NCBI GenBank assembly: GCA_003184365.1
Contig: NKYR01000134.1
Span: 36,300-100,299, forward strand
Source of the DNA: Evernia prunastri
Taxonomy: Eukaryota > Ascomycota > Lecanoromycetes > Lecanorales > Parmeliaceae
Length of the DNA: 64,000 bases
Direction: 5' to 3'
The first letter of the stretch is position 1, and each line of letters starts with the position of its first letter. Under the pieces are notes generated by a model that searched no databases, was not told the DNA's origin, and worked only from the letters and a program-made list of their open reading frames with translations. The position numbers were made by a program, and so were the translations under genes. Positions 22,458 to 35,330 of the stretch are shown here, piece by piece.

Positions 22458-24409
22458 ATGATATGTGAGGCCTGCCAGAAAATTTTCCGTGGGACTATAG
22501 TGTTTCTTGAAAACTCAGAGCCGGTCTCTAAACTTCATCATCAGACAGAAGATGACCTTCTGCGTGCTGTTAAGGGGCACTGCCGAATCTGCACGCTCAT
22601 CTGGCGCGAGATCTCAAAGTTGGACTCCTCAAATGTGAGACCTTCGCAGAGGTACCCGACGCGTTCCGTCATCTCCTCTTACCAGCTGCTGGAGATAGTG
22701 GATAAGCAGAAGGTCTCGCTGCTTCGCGGAGAGCTGTGCCCATCAAAGCGTTTGTCTCATCCTTCGGAGGCAAGAGGCCAGAATTGATTTTTTCCTCAGA
22801 TCATCGGCGATTGCGCTCACTTCCGCCACAATAAGAAGTAATTGACGACACCTCATCTGCTCATTGCTTTCGCCAAGCTCGGAGATGGATATCAATGTGT
22901 CTTACACATCATCGGCGCTGTGTGCCGATGAATCAGGGACTACTTCAGTATTACCCGACTCGACTACTCGATCTACATCCCGGCCGCACCGACGTCGACC
23001 TCTGTCTTCGTATAACTAATCAAGATCCGCCAGACTCATCTTATATGACACTCAGCCATTGCTGGGGTACTGCCAATTTCTTGAAACTGACTAATGCAAC
23101 TCTCAAATACTTCAAGGAGGGCTTGAAAATTAAAGAGTTATCTCAGACTTTCCAAGACGCTGTCCAGATTACCAGAGAGGTTGGTGTTCGCTTCCTATGG
23201 ATAGACGCATTGTGTATTATTCAAGATTCCCGGAAGGACTGGAGTTATGAGTCTGCAATGATGACAAAAGTTTACGAGAATTCACACTGTAACATTGCAG
23301 CGGCAAATGCTGCCAATAGTGAGCAAGGGTGCTTCTCTCAACGTGACATTTCATCGATACCGCCTATTATAGTAGAAATCAACTGGACGAACACATTCAA
23401 CAGGACTTATCTTTTCCATGATGACAATTTTTGGGAAAGACAATTACTAGACTCGCCACTGTTTCGAAGAGCATGGGTAGTCCAAGAGCGTATACTCGCT
23501 CCTGGAACGTTGTACTATGGTCAAGACCAGCTGCTCTGGGATTGTTCCGAAATGGGTGCTTGCGAGACCTATCCAGATGGCGATCCAAACAGGCTCTCAG
23601 AGCGCACAAAATCCTTCGACTTAAACGAGCTAGTGTCACGTAGGAGTCTTCCGTTAACGCCTGAACTAAAGAAATCAATATACGAATACTGGCACCAAAT
23701 TTTGGAGGATTATACCAAGTGTGATCTGACCAAAGCTAAGGACAAGTTGGTGGCTGTATCTGGTCTTGCAAAAAGAGTACAGTCTTTTCTGGGTGATGAT
23801 TATCTAGCTGGTCTATGGAAAGAGTCACTACCATCGGAATTGTTATGGTACTCCTACCATACCATCGAGAAACCACCTACACGGCCGAACCTCTATCTAG
23901 CCCCGAGTTGGAGCTGGGCGAGTGTGAAAGGCCCCGTTAAGTGGGAAGTAGATTCAAGATTACCCGAATGGAGCGCTGTCAACATCATCGCTTCAGGCAT
24001 TGATCTCGCTACTACTGATTTCGCTGGACAAGTCACAAACGGTTTTATCCGTCTAATCGGTAGGCCAATAGCAGGGTACCTTCGGACAACCCCTAGTTCC
24101 TTGACTAGTACCACGGAGACCACGCTACACCTATCAGACTTGAATTTTGAGTTGGTTAACATCGTGTACCTTGACTCCGACCTCGAGCCAAAGTATGAAA
24201 AGGCAGGAGTTTTTTTTCTGCCGGTAACCATTGGAACAGAATCATGGACCAAAGGTCTAGTGCTCGAGCTTGTAGATCCCGTGAGAAACACGTACCGAAG
24301 ACTCGGATACGCACGTTTGTTCCAGAGACTTGGGGCCCTGAGCGAGCCCGAGGATCTCGTACGCAGTTATATCGATTCTTTTAGTGAGCAGATTATGACT
24401 CTTATATAG
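22458..24409 (+). pseudogene. HET-domain (heterokaryon incompatibility) gene, probably interrupted
   Basis: HET proteins trigger cell death after fusion of incompatible hyphae. The N-terminal part (22458-22787) has the usual CEACQKIF ... GHCRICTLIWREI pattern. The HET core lies in a different frame: YMTLSHCWG, FLWIDALCIIQDSRKDW, RAWVVQERILAPGTLYYG and LAPSWSWASVKG, open to 24409. Upstream of the first Met of the second frame (22895), in-frame text DDTSSAHCFRQARRWIS is the normal HET lead-in. Going further back it meets a TAA at about 22837, preceded by GKRPELIF-type text out of frame with the first part. I found no splice pair that joins the two without the TAA. The gene is therefore either spliced at an unusual site or carries a frameshift plus a stop. 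Expected length if whole is about 620 aa. Confidence 0.7.
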
Positions 24410-26764
24410 TTGTGTCTAGACGAACTGGTGGTGTCGGTGAAATTTGGCGTTGATTGTTTACCAAATCGATGACTCACTCCATTGACTCCAGACATACATA
24501 ACGTGCAAGCTTTATGTGACACAAGCAAGAATCCAGGACCTCTGTTGAGCGCCCCAAAGTGAGATGTATCACACGCCCGAGCATGTCAAAGAACAAAAGT
24601 CCTAGAAAATGGCATCAAGACCCTTGTACACCAGATCGCGAGTCTCGATTAGGGAAAAACTCAGATGACCGTTGCAACATCATCCTCATCCATTCCATCT
24701 TAGCCCCCTTCTTCGCATCGTCTACCACCTCCTCCAAGTTTCTGAATCATCGACAATCCCTCAACACGCTCTGATCTCCTCCTCACTTACGTCCGTTCAG
24801 CGCCTCCAACAACCCTTCTCATGCTCCCCGTACCATCGGGATTCTTCTTCGTATCTCTCTTTACAGAAAACTATTCGGTTCATATCCCACAGGATTATGG
24901 ATTCGAATATTCGGCCGTTCGAACAAAAATCATACAAGATTACAATGTGAACATCGAGTATCTTCTCTTATCTTTTTTTAATACACTCATATAGCTAGAG
25001 AATCCAGACAAAAAAAAAACGAGTAGTAAAAATACGGGTTTCTACGTATAATTTACTATCTAGAAGATTTCACTCTCTAGCTCTTTTTTACTTCTATAAT
25101 CCTAAGAGCTGATATTCTAATTCTCGTACAGCGTCGTGTAGCGACACCATGAAACTTAGGCACCAGTTGGTGGTATGTCGTAAAGACGGATTTTCTGCTA
25201 TCAAAACTGCTGCTACTTACTTAAGTACATGAGCCAAGACCCTTGGCAAAGTACATTCTGTCAAGTACAAACAAAGCAAAGGCAAGAGTACTCTACATTG
25301 CTAGCCCCCGTGGCTTAGAGTTCTACGGCTCAGCCTTGGCTGCAGGAGGCTTCTGTAAATTAGTGCTGTGACATTTTGATATCATATAGTGCTCTATTTT
25401 CGACTACGAGTCTAAAAAGAAATGCCATTATTAAATACAAGTATAGGCCCACGAATTCAATTTGTTGAACGTGTTCCGAGGATTTCGGGGGCTGTTTTCG
25501 AGGCCACGCACCCCCGAGGATATTTAGTTTGGGGGTCTATCTTATTGCGTGCAGATTCTAGGCTAACATCGGCAAGCCAAGGTTTAGGTAAGGTAGGCCT
25601 GGGAAAATGAGACTTGCGGGCCGTTTCAAGGGTCCAGGCGGTGCTAAGTTAGCGGCCGACGACCCCTACTTCCCTCCCTAAACACATATCTCCAGTAACT
25701 AGAGTAATACGTACATGAGACCAATTTCCCCATGTCCTTTTAACCTTCTGGATGCTTCTCTTCTTGAGAGCAAATATCTAGCTATAGCTAGTATCCTTAA
25801 CTTTGGCTGTAGTGAGTGATACTTGTTATCTATTTTTCTATCTAGCTCTGCAGCCTTCCAATAATCCTCTCCGTCTTCAACGTCGTGCTGGTGATGCATT
25901 GCGCGGGACCAATGATCTACGCTCGGCCATCATCCCACCGTCCCACCATCCCACCATCCCAACCCCATATCCCAATCCCAATCCTGGGGTTTCCCACCTT
26001 CCTAATCCCTCATACCTTCCATATACATACAACACATACCGTATACACAACACATACATACAACGAAAGCTGATTATCGAGTCTACGATAAGAATATTGA
26101 GTGAATTGAGATGAACGACTGGGTGACGAACGAAACCATGTGAGTCCGGCCTCCTGGTGGCTGCCCCTAACTTTATCACATGTCATCGTACAGCGTCTGC
26201 TTAGTTTCAATCATCAATTTCCACCTCCCTCATTTTCTTATCTCTACTCGATAAGGATCCAGCACCCTTCCCGAATTCTCTTCATGAAAGACTTTCCTCC
26301 TCGAGCAGATGACACGCCGAAGCTTTTCATCACGCCTGGAAATCAACAAGCGGTCCAAAGCAGCCGACAGCGCTTGAAATGATACCATAGGACGAAATGG
26401 CTGTTGTTCCCTCAAGTACGTCGATCCCTTTTACAAGAATCCGAACAGCAAGGGTTGTCATCTCTAGTCGCGGAGATTAATCGCATGCATTCCATCCACA
26501 CCTGGCCACATTCCACTCATGGTTGAGACCTCACGACCTCTCTCACTCGTCCTGGCTACATTGCTCCTGCATCTTGTGCGGAGGATCAGCCTGAAGAGGT
26601 CTGGTGCTCATGCTTGGCCAGGTCACGATCGAGAGACCATCCTTGGTAAAGAGCTAAAAAGCGACGGCTGTAGCACATGGGACGAAGGAGAATAAAACCT
26701 CTCTTCTCCCCACAATTGATTTAACACTCATGAGCTTTCCGTACCCTTCACTACATCACGCAAT
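24410..26764. other. Long intergenic region with simple repeats
   Basis: No credible gene. An A-run lies near 25008-25018 in a locally AT-rich stretch (24950-25120). A short CCCACCAT-type tandem lies near 25932-25960, and an ACACATAC-rich low-complexity stretch near 26025-26070. The last few hundred bases are the chitinase promoter. Confidence 0.5.
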
Positions 26765-28055
26765 ATGTATTTCCCCAATCGTCTCATTCTGTTGGTGACC
26801 TCGCTCGCCTTTAGTCATGGTGCATCGGCTGGCTTCAGCCCAACTTCTGCGACCAACGTCGCCGTATACTGGGGTGAGTGGCTGCACCATCCCCTCGACG
26901 TTCGTGAACGGGTCTGTTTCAGGAATATGCTAAGCAGAGTTTGAATACAGGTCAAAACTCATATGGCGCAAGTAGCAATAGTCTTGAACAGCAAGAGTTA
27001 TCCTACTACTGTGCTAGTAATTCTTCGCCTTCAGTCAAGGTACAGGAAAGGTTCTAGCTGACGCCCAAACAGTGCCAAACATTGATGTAATATCTTAATT
27101 CAAAGACTGCTATTTACTAGCTGACGAGCGTGGTCGATGAAGGTGATCCAACTCGCTTTTCTCACCATGATCGACGGCACAGGCGGCCAGCCCGAGATCA
27201 ATTTCGCCAACGCTGGAAACAACTGTAGCACCTTTGCCGGCACAGCCCTGCTGGACTGCCCGCAAATTGCGTAAGTCAACAACATGCAATCCCCAGAATC
27301 CCGCCTATCTGTAGATCCACAACTTGGTATTCCCTCCACCGCGTTAACGCTTACCGGTCACCAGCGCGGACATAGCAACCTGCCAAACCACCTACGGCAA
27401 AACCATTCTCCTCTCCATCGGCGGCGCAACCTACACCGAAGGTGGCTTTGCCACCCCCGCCGGCGCCATAAACGCCGCCAACCAAATCTGGGCCACCTTC
27501 GGCCCCGAGCAAGCCAGCAGCTCGGCGCTCCGCCCCTTCGGCTCCTCCACCGTCGACGGCTTCGACTTCGACTTCGAATCCACCGTCACCAACACCGCCC
27601 CCTTCGCCAACCAGCTCCGAGCCCTGATGAACGCCGACGCCTCGCGCCCCTACTACCTGACCGCCGCGCCCCAGTGCCCCTACCCGGACGCCGCCGACAA
27701 CCCCATGCTCAACGGCACCGTCGCCATGGACGCCGTCTTCGTGCAGTTCTACAACAACTACTGCGGCCTCCAGTCCTACACCCCCGGCACCGCCGCCCAG
27801 AACAATTTCAACTTCGCCACGTGGGACAATTGGGCCACGACCGTGTCGGCGGATCGGAACGTCAAGGTCTTCCTCGGTGTTCCCGCGGGGCCGACGGCGG
27901 CGGGGAGTGGGTATGAGGCTCCCGGGACGTTGGATCCGATTATTGAGTATTGTAAGCAGTTTGGCAGCTTCGGCGGGGTGATGATGTGGGATGCTAGTCA
28001 GGCGGTTGCGAATAGTGGGTTCTTGCCCGCTGTCAAGTCGGCGTTGACGGGGTAG
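26765..28055 (+). CDS. Secreted GH18 chitinase (class III type)
   Basis: Endochitinase cleaving beta-1,4 GlcNAc polymers in the wall or environment. Five exons: 26765-26873, 26951-27016, 27073-27086, 27143-27270, 27365-28055. They total 1008 nt and 335 aa, with a 14-nt microexon 3. The signal peptide MYFPNRLILLVTSLAFSHGASA is followed by the first strand NVAVYWGQNSYG, then DVIQLAFLTM, ILLSIGGATYTEGGF and the catalytic motif DGFDFDFE (residues 170-177, acid Glu177). FVQFYNNYC and VMMWDASQAV mark the last barrel strands. There is no Ser/Thr-rich tail, carbohydrate-binding module or GPI signal, so a soluble secreted enzyme is expected. Coding GC is high in the last exon. All catalytic residues are present. 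Confidence 0.9.
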
Positions 28056-29478
28056 GTGGGAGTTTTGATGTTGAGCGCGCTAGGGTGGCGTTGAATTTGA
28101 TGATTTGTATCGGTGTGGAGTTGTTGTTGGGAGTCTTTGATCTGTGTGGTACCTTTTAACGCGGGAGAGGGATTTCGAGCTGGATGGGGAGTGTTGGAGA
28201 GAGATAGTCGCATTGACGGCGAGTAGGTAGGTTACTATAGTCGGTGATTTTTCCAAGGAATGGATACTCTTCGTCGTTAGCTATGGTTGCTCTATCTTTA
28301 TAAGACAATCGATTTGCTTCCTTCCTTTCTATCTATCAAATCCTCATCATTGAAGCAAACGTACGGGATATCTGATCGTAATGCTACTTACTCAGAAAAC
28401 CGCCAAATGCTCACTCCCAATCACACACCGTATCTATATGCAAACCATCTTACCTTCCACCCACACCACCACACCACCCACACCATCCTACCCATCTCAC
28501 TTCCCTTCTTCCCCAACTTCCCATTCTCCACCTCTCCCTCTCCCTCCCATCCACCCCAAACACCCTTTCCCTTCCACCCCGCGCCAACCTCCCTGCACTA
28601 TCCGTAACTTATAAACAAACAACCCAGCAGGCCCAAGACGAAGGCATATTCCACAATCGCTAGCAGGGCCGGACTTGAGACAGCCGCTATGAGGAAAGTG
28701 ATGTCGCGTTTTCTTAGAAGATAATCGGGCCACCAGGGCTGGAGAGGGAATGAGATGAGATGGGATGGATGGTGCTTGAGAGGGTGAGAAGGATATGAAT
28801 TTGATTGGGGTTGCGGATGGGGTTGAGGGGTTGAGGGGAGGTGAGGGGAGGGGAGGAAGGGGAGAAAAGTGGAGGAGAGAGGACGGGATGGGAGAGGATG
28901 GGAGGGAGGTTGTTTGGTCATTCGCCACTGGGCGCCTGGAAGTAAGGAAGGAGTGGGCGAGATGGCGAGTAGGTAGCTCTGAGAGAGGATTTCAGCAAGC
29001 GTTGGATTTAGCTATAGTTCTGACGACAGGGACAGTCGGTGAGTTTCTGACCGAGTTTCTCAGGTGTTGCGTCGAACCTCAACTTTCCCAACAAATCAGT
29101 CGGCGTTGCAGCATACTCCTCACTGATGCTATGAGCGAAGCGAATAGCGGGGCTACGGTTTGGACAGAAGGAAACGTCTTAGTAGGTCAAGCGGAGTCTC
29201 TTTTGAAAAGGTGGGAGAATATGCGCTTGCGTTCGTTTCGTCGGGGGTTGTACAAAACAGGCGAATGAGCCAGCCGTATTGTCGGGCTTTCGAGACGAGA
29301 GCTTGGGTTTTCGACTGGATACTTACGAAATAGGAAACGTGTAAGTATTGCGCAATCGGATTTTGATTTGGAAGAATTTTTTATGAATACTGCGCGACTC
29401 TACGAGCAAGGACCCCTCTCTCTCCTCAACAACATCTACCGCAAGCAAACACTCCCCACACTCCCCACACTCCCCACC
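28056..29478. other. Intergenic region with poly-pyrimidine and poly-purine tracts
   Basis: A C/T-rich block (about 28450-28605) is followed about 150 bp later by a G/A-rich block (about 28795-28915) on the same strand. They could pair as a large imperfect hairpin. Frames through them are low complexity and I do not call genes. Confidence 0.5.
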
Positions 29479-30693
29479 TTACTCGGCCCCACGCCCCCCT
29501 CCCCACACAACACTAGTCACTTCCCCCAACCCCTCGAAATCCGCCAGCACCCGATTCCCCAACCGCCCCGTCTCCCTGCACCGACGGTACACCACCACCC
29601 TCCCGCTCTCCTGCAGCCCCACCGCCACGAGGTCCCCCTCGGGACTGATGCTGAACTGCCTCGGATACGAGCCCCCGGCCGGCGACCGCGCGCCGAACTT
29701 CACCGTCCCGTCCGCGGGGGAGATCTTAAACGTCGCCATCGCGTCCGACGCTATCTCCCGTGTCGCGTTCTTCAAATCCGGGTTCGCGATCGTAAAGGCG
29801 GTGGCGTTGCGGTTCGACACCGTCAGCGTGTCGCCATACAGCGCGATTTCCGCCGCCGCGTTGAACGCGAAGGCCGTACCGTTCGCGGGCCCGTACGCCG
29901 TGCCGTTCGTCACTAGGGTTAGATCCACGCCGCCGAGGGAGGGCAGGTACCGCACCCGGTAGCCCGTGAGCGTGTTGCCGATCTCGCTCACGAGGTAGTA
30001 GTACGTTTCGTTCGTCCGGGGGGACGTGTAGAAGACGCCGTGCCGGGGGCCCGAGCCGCGCGCTACGGGGACGGAGGCGTGTTCGTAGATCGTCAGGGAC
30101 AAGGGGTCGATGCAGAAGACGCGGATGAGGTCGGCGCCTAGTTCCGGGAGGAGCAGGTACCGGCCTGTGGGGTCGAGGCGGGCTTGGTGTGGGTGTGGGG
30201 AGGCTTGTTGGGGTTTGGGGCCGGGGGGGGAGGTGAGGTTGAGGGTTTGGAGGGGGGTGAATGCGTTTGTGTTGGGGGATGGGTGGAGGCGCCAGATTGT
30301 GAGGGCGTGGGCGTAGTGCGCTAGGATGAGGAGTTGGGTGCCGTTGGGGCTGGTGTAGAGGGCGGAGTTGACGGGGGCGGCGGGGGTGGGAGTGTGGCTA
30401 CTTGGGATCGGGAGGCCGGTTGTGTTGTGGAGGGTGAAGGCGTTTAGGGAGCCGTTTTTGAGGACGATGCCTTCGTCGAGGCAGTAGAGGGTTGAGCGGG
30501 AGGGGGAGAGCTGCAGCCAGGTGGCGTTGGCGCCGCAGCCGGTCGTGGTGGAGAGGAGGGCGAGGTTGTAGGTGCTGTTTTTTTGGCGGGTGAGGGATAG
30601 GGTGGTGATGTTGCCGGTGTAGGAGGAGACGTAGAGTTTTGTGGAGGATGCGGCGACGGCTAGCGTTGTGGTGATGAGGGCGGGGAGGAACAT
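29479..30693 (-). CDS. Secreted lactonase-like seven-bladed beta-propeller protein
   Basis: Member of the 6-phosphogluconolactonase / carboxy-cis,cis-muconate cyclase-like propeller family (lactonase fold), 404 aa, single exon. Residues 1-18 (MFLPALITTTLAVAASST) are a signal peptide, so this is an extracellular member and probably not the cytosolic pentose-phosphate enzyme. Family motifs seen are PHPHQARLDPTGRYLLLPELGAD, GSGPRHGVF and a C-terminal SYPRQFSISPEGDLVAVGLQ. Many N-glycosylation sequons (NTT, NGT, NAT) agree with secretion. The substrate is unknown. The strand is opposite to the chitinase. Confidence 0.8.
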   Translation of the reverse strand: MFLPALITTTLAVAASSTKLYVSSYTGNITTLSLTRQKNSTYNLALLSTTTGCGANATWLQLSPSRSTLYCLDEGIVLKNGSLNAFTLHNTTGLPIPSSHTPTPAAPVNSALYTSPNGTQLLILAHYAHALTIWRLHPSPNTNAFTPLQTLNLTSPPGPKPQQASPHPHQARLDPTGRYLLLPELGADLIRVFCIDPLSLTIYEHASVPVARGSGPRHGVFYTSPRTNETYYYLVSEIGNTLTGYRVRYLPSLGGVDLTLVTNGTAYGPANGTAFAFNAAAEIALYGDTLTVSNRNATAFTIANPDLKNATREIASDAMATFKISPADGTVKFGARSPAGGSYPRQFSISPEGDLVAVGLQESGRVVVYRRCRETGRLGNRVLADFEGLGEVTSVVWGGGRGAE

Positions 30694-32945
30694 GGTTGTG
30701 GATGCGTGGGGAGTCTGGAGATGATTGAAATGAGGTTTGAGTTTGGAGTGTGGTGGATGAGGATGTATTTATATTAAAGAAGAGAGGACTATTTATAATA
30801 GAATGGCTACATTGATAATTGTTAAGTATTATAAACAATGATGAGAGCTAGGAACAAAGTGATTTTATGAAACAAGGAGAAACGTGATCGATGTGAAAAA
30901 GGCATAGAGAACAATGGGTCCCCAGGTCGCGAGGTTCATGAAACATTTGGCATGAGGGTTATATTTAGTCATTCGCCACATCATCGCGAAAACATGTGAT
31001 CTGAACAGTATATAAATAACACGATCAACCGTCGAATAGACGCCGACATAGGCTTATTCTTGTACTTTAGCTCTAGGAGAAACTCCCATACCTATGGTGA
31101 CAGAACCTGAAGTGGTAATAGCTAGCTGGGTGACTACAAATAGGCATGGGAGGGTGGGACAAGTGTATACAATTCTTCCTGAGAGACAATCGTCTCGGGG
31201 ATGACATGGTCTTTGTAGACCATTTCGTACCAAAGAAGGCCATGAATCCCTCACCATCGCCATGGCCTCCTACAATAATGCTCCATGCGCTAGGCCCGTA
31301 CGCGAATCATGGCGATATTGGTATGAGCGACTAGCCCCCAGTCATGCTGTGGCAAAGAGTGCGTCTGAAATCGAAAATGAGAACTTCACGGCGTTTCTGA
31401 GCGAATCATTGACTCTGCGAATCTGATACCACCGCTTTGACAGCCCGATTTCGGTCGACATGGCACTAACCGTTACTGTTCCCCCGTCTCACCCCTCAAG
31501 CCCCCCACTATGGTCACGGGATGGCTAAGGCAATGAACATTCATGAGACGCACTAACTCACAGTCGAAATGTAGCGGATTGGCTTGAGTGTAGCTAGCAT
31601 TGTGTAGGCGAGGACTTCAACAAGTCGGACTTTGGCGTCGAAATCCCATTCAAGTCTAACACCATCTCGCTTCCCAGAGGACGGCAAGTGCACCACCTCA
31701 CTGATGAAGTGGTAAGGGCGAACTTTTCGTCACGGTCATACCCTTCGCAGAAATGGTGATGAAGGAACTTGAGAGATCGATCGACCAGTATGTTCAGCCC
31801 TCTCCTCGCTCGTCCACTCGAAGAAAGCCAAAGACTGAAATTGGCGCAATTGAAGGGGCTATCTCAATGGGAGCTGGAGGGAAGCCAGGGGAAGCACACA
31901 GAGTAGGAAGAAGGAACGGAAGCTCCCCCTAACCAAGTGAGTCAGGACTCGATCCCATGGTACGGTCAAGGGCAAGGGACTGGCCAATGGACCTTGATCC
32001 GCGGTCCTTTCTAATGTAGATCAGTCGTTCCAAGACCATGCACACGGACTTCGGAGACATTTCAAGACCGAAGAAGGGATACAAACAGAGTTCTCAAATC
32101 GGTCTAAGCAGGGACGCGGTCCACACGGCGAGACGAAGATGCCACCGTTGTCATTGGAATAGTATTTCAGAACACGTCTTCCACTCCGCTGGATAGGAGA
32201 TGTAGATAAAGGGGCTCAGAGACTCTGTAGGGTGTTGTGTGAGCGCTTGACCTTTTCAAGCCCCCCGCGAACCATCCTTAGAGTCATAAATGATGCAAAT
32301 TCTGTCTGAATGAATGTGTCATAAGGTGACCCCTCATTCCTCGGCCAGTGACGGAGCGCACTGTGCGATTGCTACCCGAAATCGTGTAAATGATTATCCG
32401 AGCGCGTAAGCAGGCAGACTTTTGAGAGTTTCGCAATTTTAGGATTTCTCGTAGTCTCCAAGGCTTTCGTATCATATAATATATCATTCGGCTTTCTCCC
32501 AAAGGCGTCGTCTAATTATCTCCTGATATCATCCACTACTATCCTCCTATGCACGTTCCGGGGCTCTTAAGACGCGATTGAGGATCCTCGGTGAATGAGG
32601 GTTGGACTGCGACTCAGGCCTCGGTACTTTTTTTTTTCGCTTTGTTCACTCAAGAAGGTAAGAGTTTTAGCACACTTAGAACAGAGATTTGGTTGTATGA
32701 CATGACAGCCACCAATGGGAGCCAGGTACATCTTTTCAGTCAACAGCTTGGCCCTGAGGGTATGGCTCTTGCTTGGGCTGAGGCTGTGGAAGTTGATATT
32801 AGTGCGGTGAGGCGATAGATAGGGGGTGTAGAATAGGTTTAGATTGAAGACCGAGTATAAATCAGAATGTTATATAGATCGTAGTGGTTCCAGATTTGAC
32901 CCGTCACGGACAAGGACAGAACTCCCCATACACCATTACCTTGCC
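30694..32945. other. Long intergenic region, nothing recognised
   Basis: More than 2 kb without a supported gene. Short frames lack family features or conserved splice structure. No repeat or RNA gene is recognised. Confidence 0.45.
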
Positions 32946-34170
32946 TCAAAAGCGCAAGCGGTCATACTCCCTTAGCATCCCAGCGTCCGTCTCTGGGCCT
33001 GCAATTTCTTGAGAGTCATGGTCGAGATCAACATAGTGATAAATCCAAAACGACGCAAAAACGAAGATCGCGAGAGCGGAGGCTGCAGTTGCCAAGTAAA
33101 CGACTGCTATCTGCTGGATTGTCAACGCGGAATAGCATCGATGATGCGTAAGATTTCTCACGTCAGAAGCGGAGTTCCATGCGTCCCCCTTTATGAGCGG
33201 CGTGCACACAAAGAGGGTCAACCCAGCCAGGAAGAGGCAGACGGAGTAGGACAAGAACATGATCGGACACTGCCACACAAAGACCATTTTCCACCGGGGT
33301 TTCCATTCCCCGACGGAATTACTGTCACATACAGAATCTGTGCGGGACCCACGCGCTCGCACCTCGGAGAGCATCAAGGGCAGAAAGCGGCGCACATCAG
33401 CTTTCTCCGGAAATCCGCTATATGTCTGTGTTGGGGGTTTCCCAAGAAGCTGTAGCACTGCGATTTGTTGCGCCGCGAGCAATATGCCGCAAATGGAGAG
33501 GATGAGGCTCGAATACCAAAAGGCGGAGGCTAGCCAGTATGCGTCGACAATAGCGCTCCAGGAGAAGGAGCCGATGGTGGCGGCGGCTAAAATGGCACTC
33601 TGAAACAATTGTAAGGTGTCAACCAGATGGGAATTTCTGCGAGGTTCTGGGACGGCAAACACTCAGATAATTAAATTTGACTTACAGCAATGGAGATGAA
33701 CTGCAGTTCGGAGAGCTTGCGGGTCCACCAGCGATCCAGATGGTAGAGTACTTTATGCAACTTTCCGGGCGACGAGGTGTAAGCTGCTATGAGGATGATA
33801 GGTTGATAAGTGTTGAATTGAAACATGCGATAGTAAGGTAAAGTTCCGAGATTGACTGCGCGTTTGAGGATGACGAGAGAAAGATGCTGTCGTGGAACAC
33901 GAAGTCGTTATTATCTGCATGTCCCATTGTTGATAATGAAACACTGCGGAGGCCAAGCACCGTGACAAAGCAAAAGCGAAGTAAAGTAGTAGAAGAAGGA
34001 TCGATATCATGGACCAAAGCGGGTTCACTTTGGCCCTTCTGAGTAACAAGATCGACCAATAGAATCAAAGCACATACCTTAAAGCCTTGCCCTATAAATT
34101 TTGTCCACGCCATGGACCAACGGCTCTCTGGCATCTTGCCGCCGCGCTTCGGCGATGTCAGCAACGTCTC
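32946..34170 (-). CDS. Fungal multi-pass membrane protein, unknown function
   Basis: The last exon (33599-32946) encodes four hydrophobic segments (AILAAATIGSFSWSAIV, WYSSLILSICGILLAA, MFLSYSVCLFLAGLTLFV, VVYLATAASALAIFVFASFW) and ends DRLRF. It follows an 86-nt intron (33685-33600) and an exon encoding YHLDRWWTRKLSELQFISIA. This pattern, a WxTRKLSE-QF segment then membrane spans, recurs in an uncharacterised family of fungal membrane proteins. A likely first exon starts at 34170 (METLLTSPKRGGK, ending GQGFK at a GTATGT donor). The acceptor of exon 2 is not settled; AAAG before LHKVLY keeps frame. No enzymatic motif is seen. Confidence 0.6.
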
Positions 34171-35330
34171 CATTATTAACTTTCTTTCCCTATACGTGCG
34201 GCACAATTTCTAGATGAGCCCAAAAAAGTGTCAAGATCTCTGACTGACCTCAAATCCAGTCTGGGCAGTTGAATCCTCCAGGCTGTGACTTGTTTCAGTC
34301 ATCAGGATGGTGAGGCTACGCGGGCGTCTTTGCCTGCAGGGCGCATGGTTTGACAGCCTTGGTCAATGTTGGATTCCATCCATGCCCCAAGTAAAGGATT
34401 CAGTGAAACAAGGCAATATGGCCGGCGTTGGCGTTATCGGCGTGGACGTCAGTTGGGAAGCTGGAGATGTTCGTTCGCGGCGCGCTGCAGACTGGAGGCA
34501 CGAGGCTAAGGACGTCGATCACGGCTAGCCTTATTTGGAACTTTTCAGCCTCATCTGCAATTGTGTGCCAAGGTTCTGATTGGACGTTACAATGTCGTAT
34601 GAATCATTGTGACACACAAGTATATGCGCTAGGGCTCATGGCTCGCCATGGGGAGCCTCTACTGGATCATGCAAAGAATGTTACAGTAGCATGTAACACG
34701 AATGTCATTCTAAAAAGCTACTTGTACAACATATATCTCGATGATTCCTTCCATATGGGTGCCACGCAACCCCACTGTTAAAGTAAGCGCTAATGCGAGC
34801 ACTCCGCTCGCCAAGCACCAAATAGGTAGGCGATATCGACTATAATGGACAAGGCGTATCCAGGCGCAGGTTCGCACGCTCACCTCCTCCCGCACCTCTC
34901 CCCCTCCCTTCTTCCCCCCTGGGAAAACCGGGCTTTGCTGGCCTCGGTGACTTGGTGGATTTATTTTATGGCTTTTTCGCTGCTCACGCCGTCGCGATGA
35001 AAACCAGCTGGTAAATTGAGAGTTACAGAGGAGCCAATCAACCTGAAATATTTTCTTAGACTCTGTGGGGGTTATGATGATCCCTACCAGGCTGAAGCAT
35101 TAAGGTATAGTCATTATTAGTCGTTCTATTTGCACCGACACTGAGGCTATCCAGTGAGAAGCCCCATTTTCCTGTAATTTCAACAGTAGCTTTTCCTGCT
35201 GAATAGCGCCCCACGGACATTAATCGTGCATGATAGAAGCACCCCAAGAGTTTCCAGCCAAACCACCAGAAAAGCTGCTCTTCGCAGGTCCTTTTGGGTA
35301 TGGGTTTAACTCCTCGCATACTGTACAAAA
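34171..35330. other. Intergenic, nothing recognised
   Basis: Downstream of the patatin gene and upstream of the membrane protein. No repeat, RNA gene or credible coding frame is seen. Confidence 0.45.

Noticed and set aside
28795..29268. 157-codon frame through the purine-rich tract
   Set aside because: Low-complexity Gly/Glu/Arg text from the G/A tract; opposite strand also open, as expected for simple sequence.
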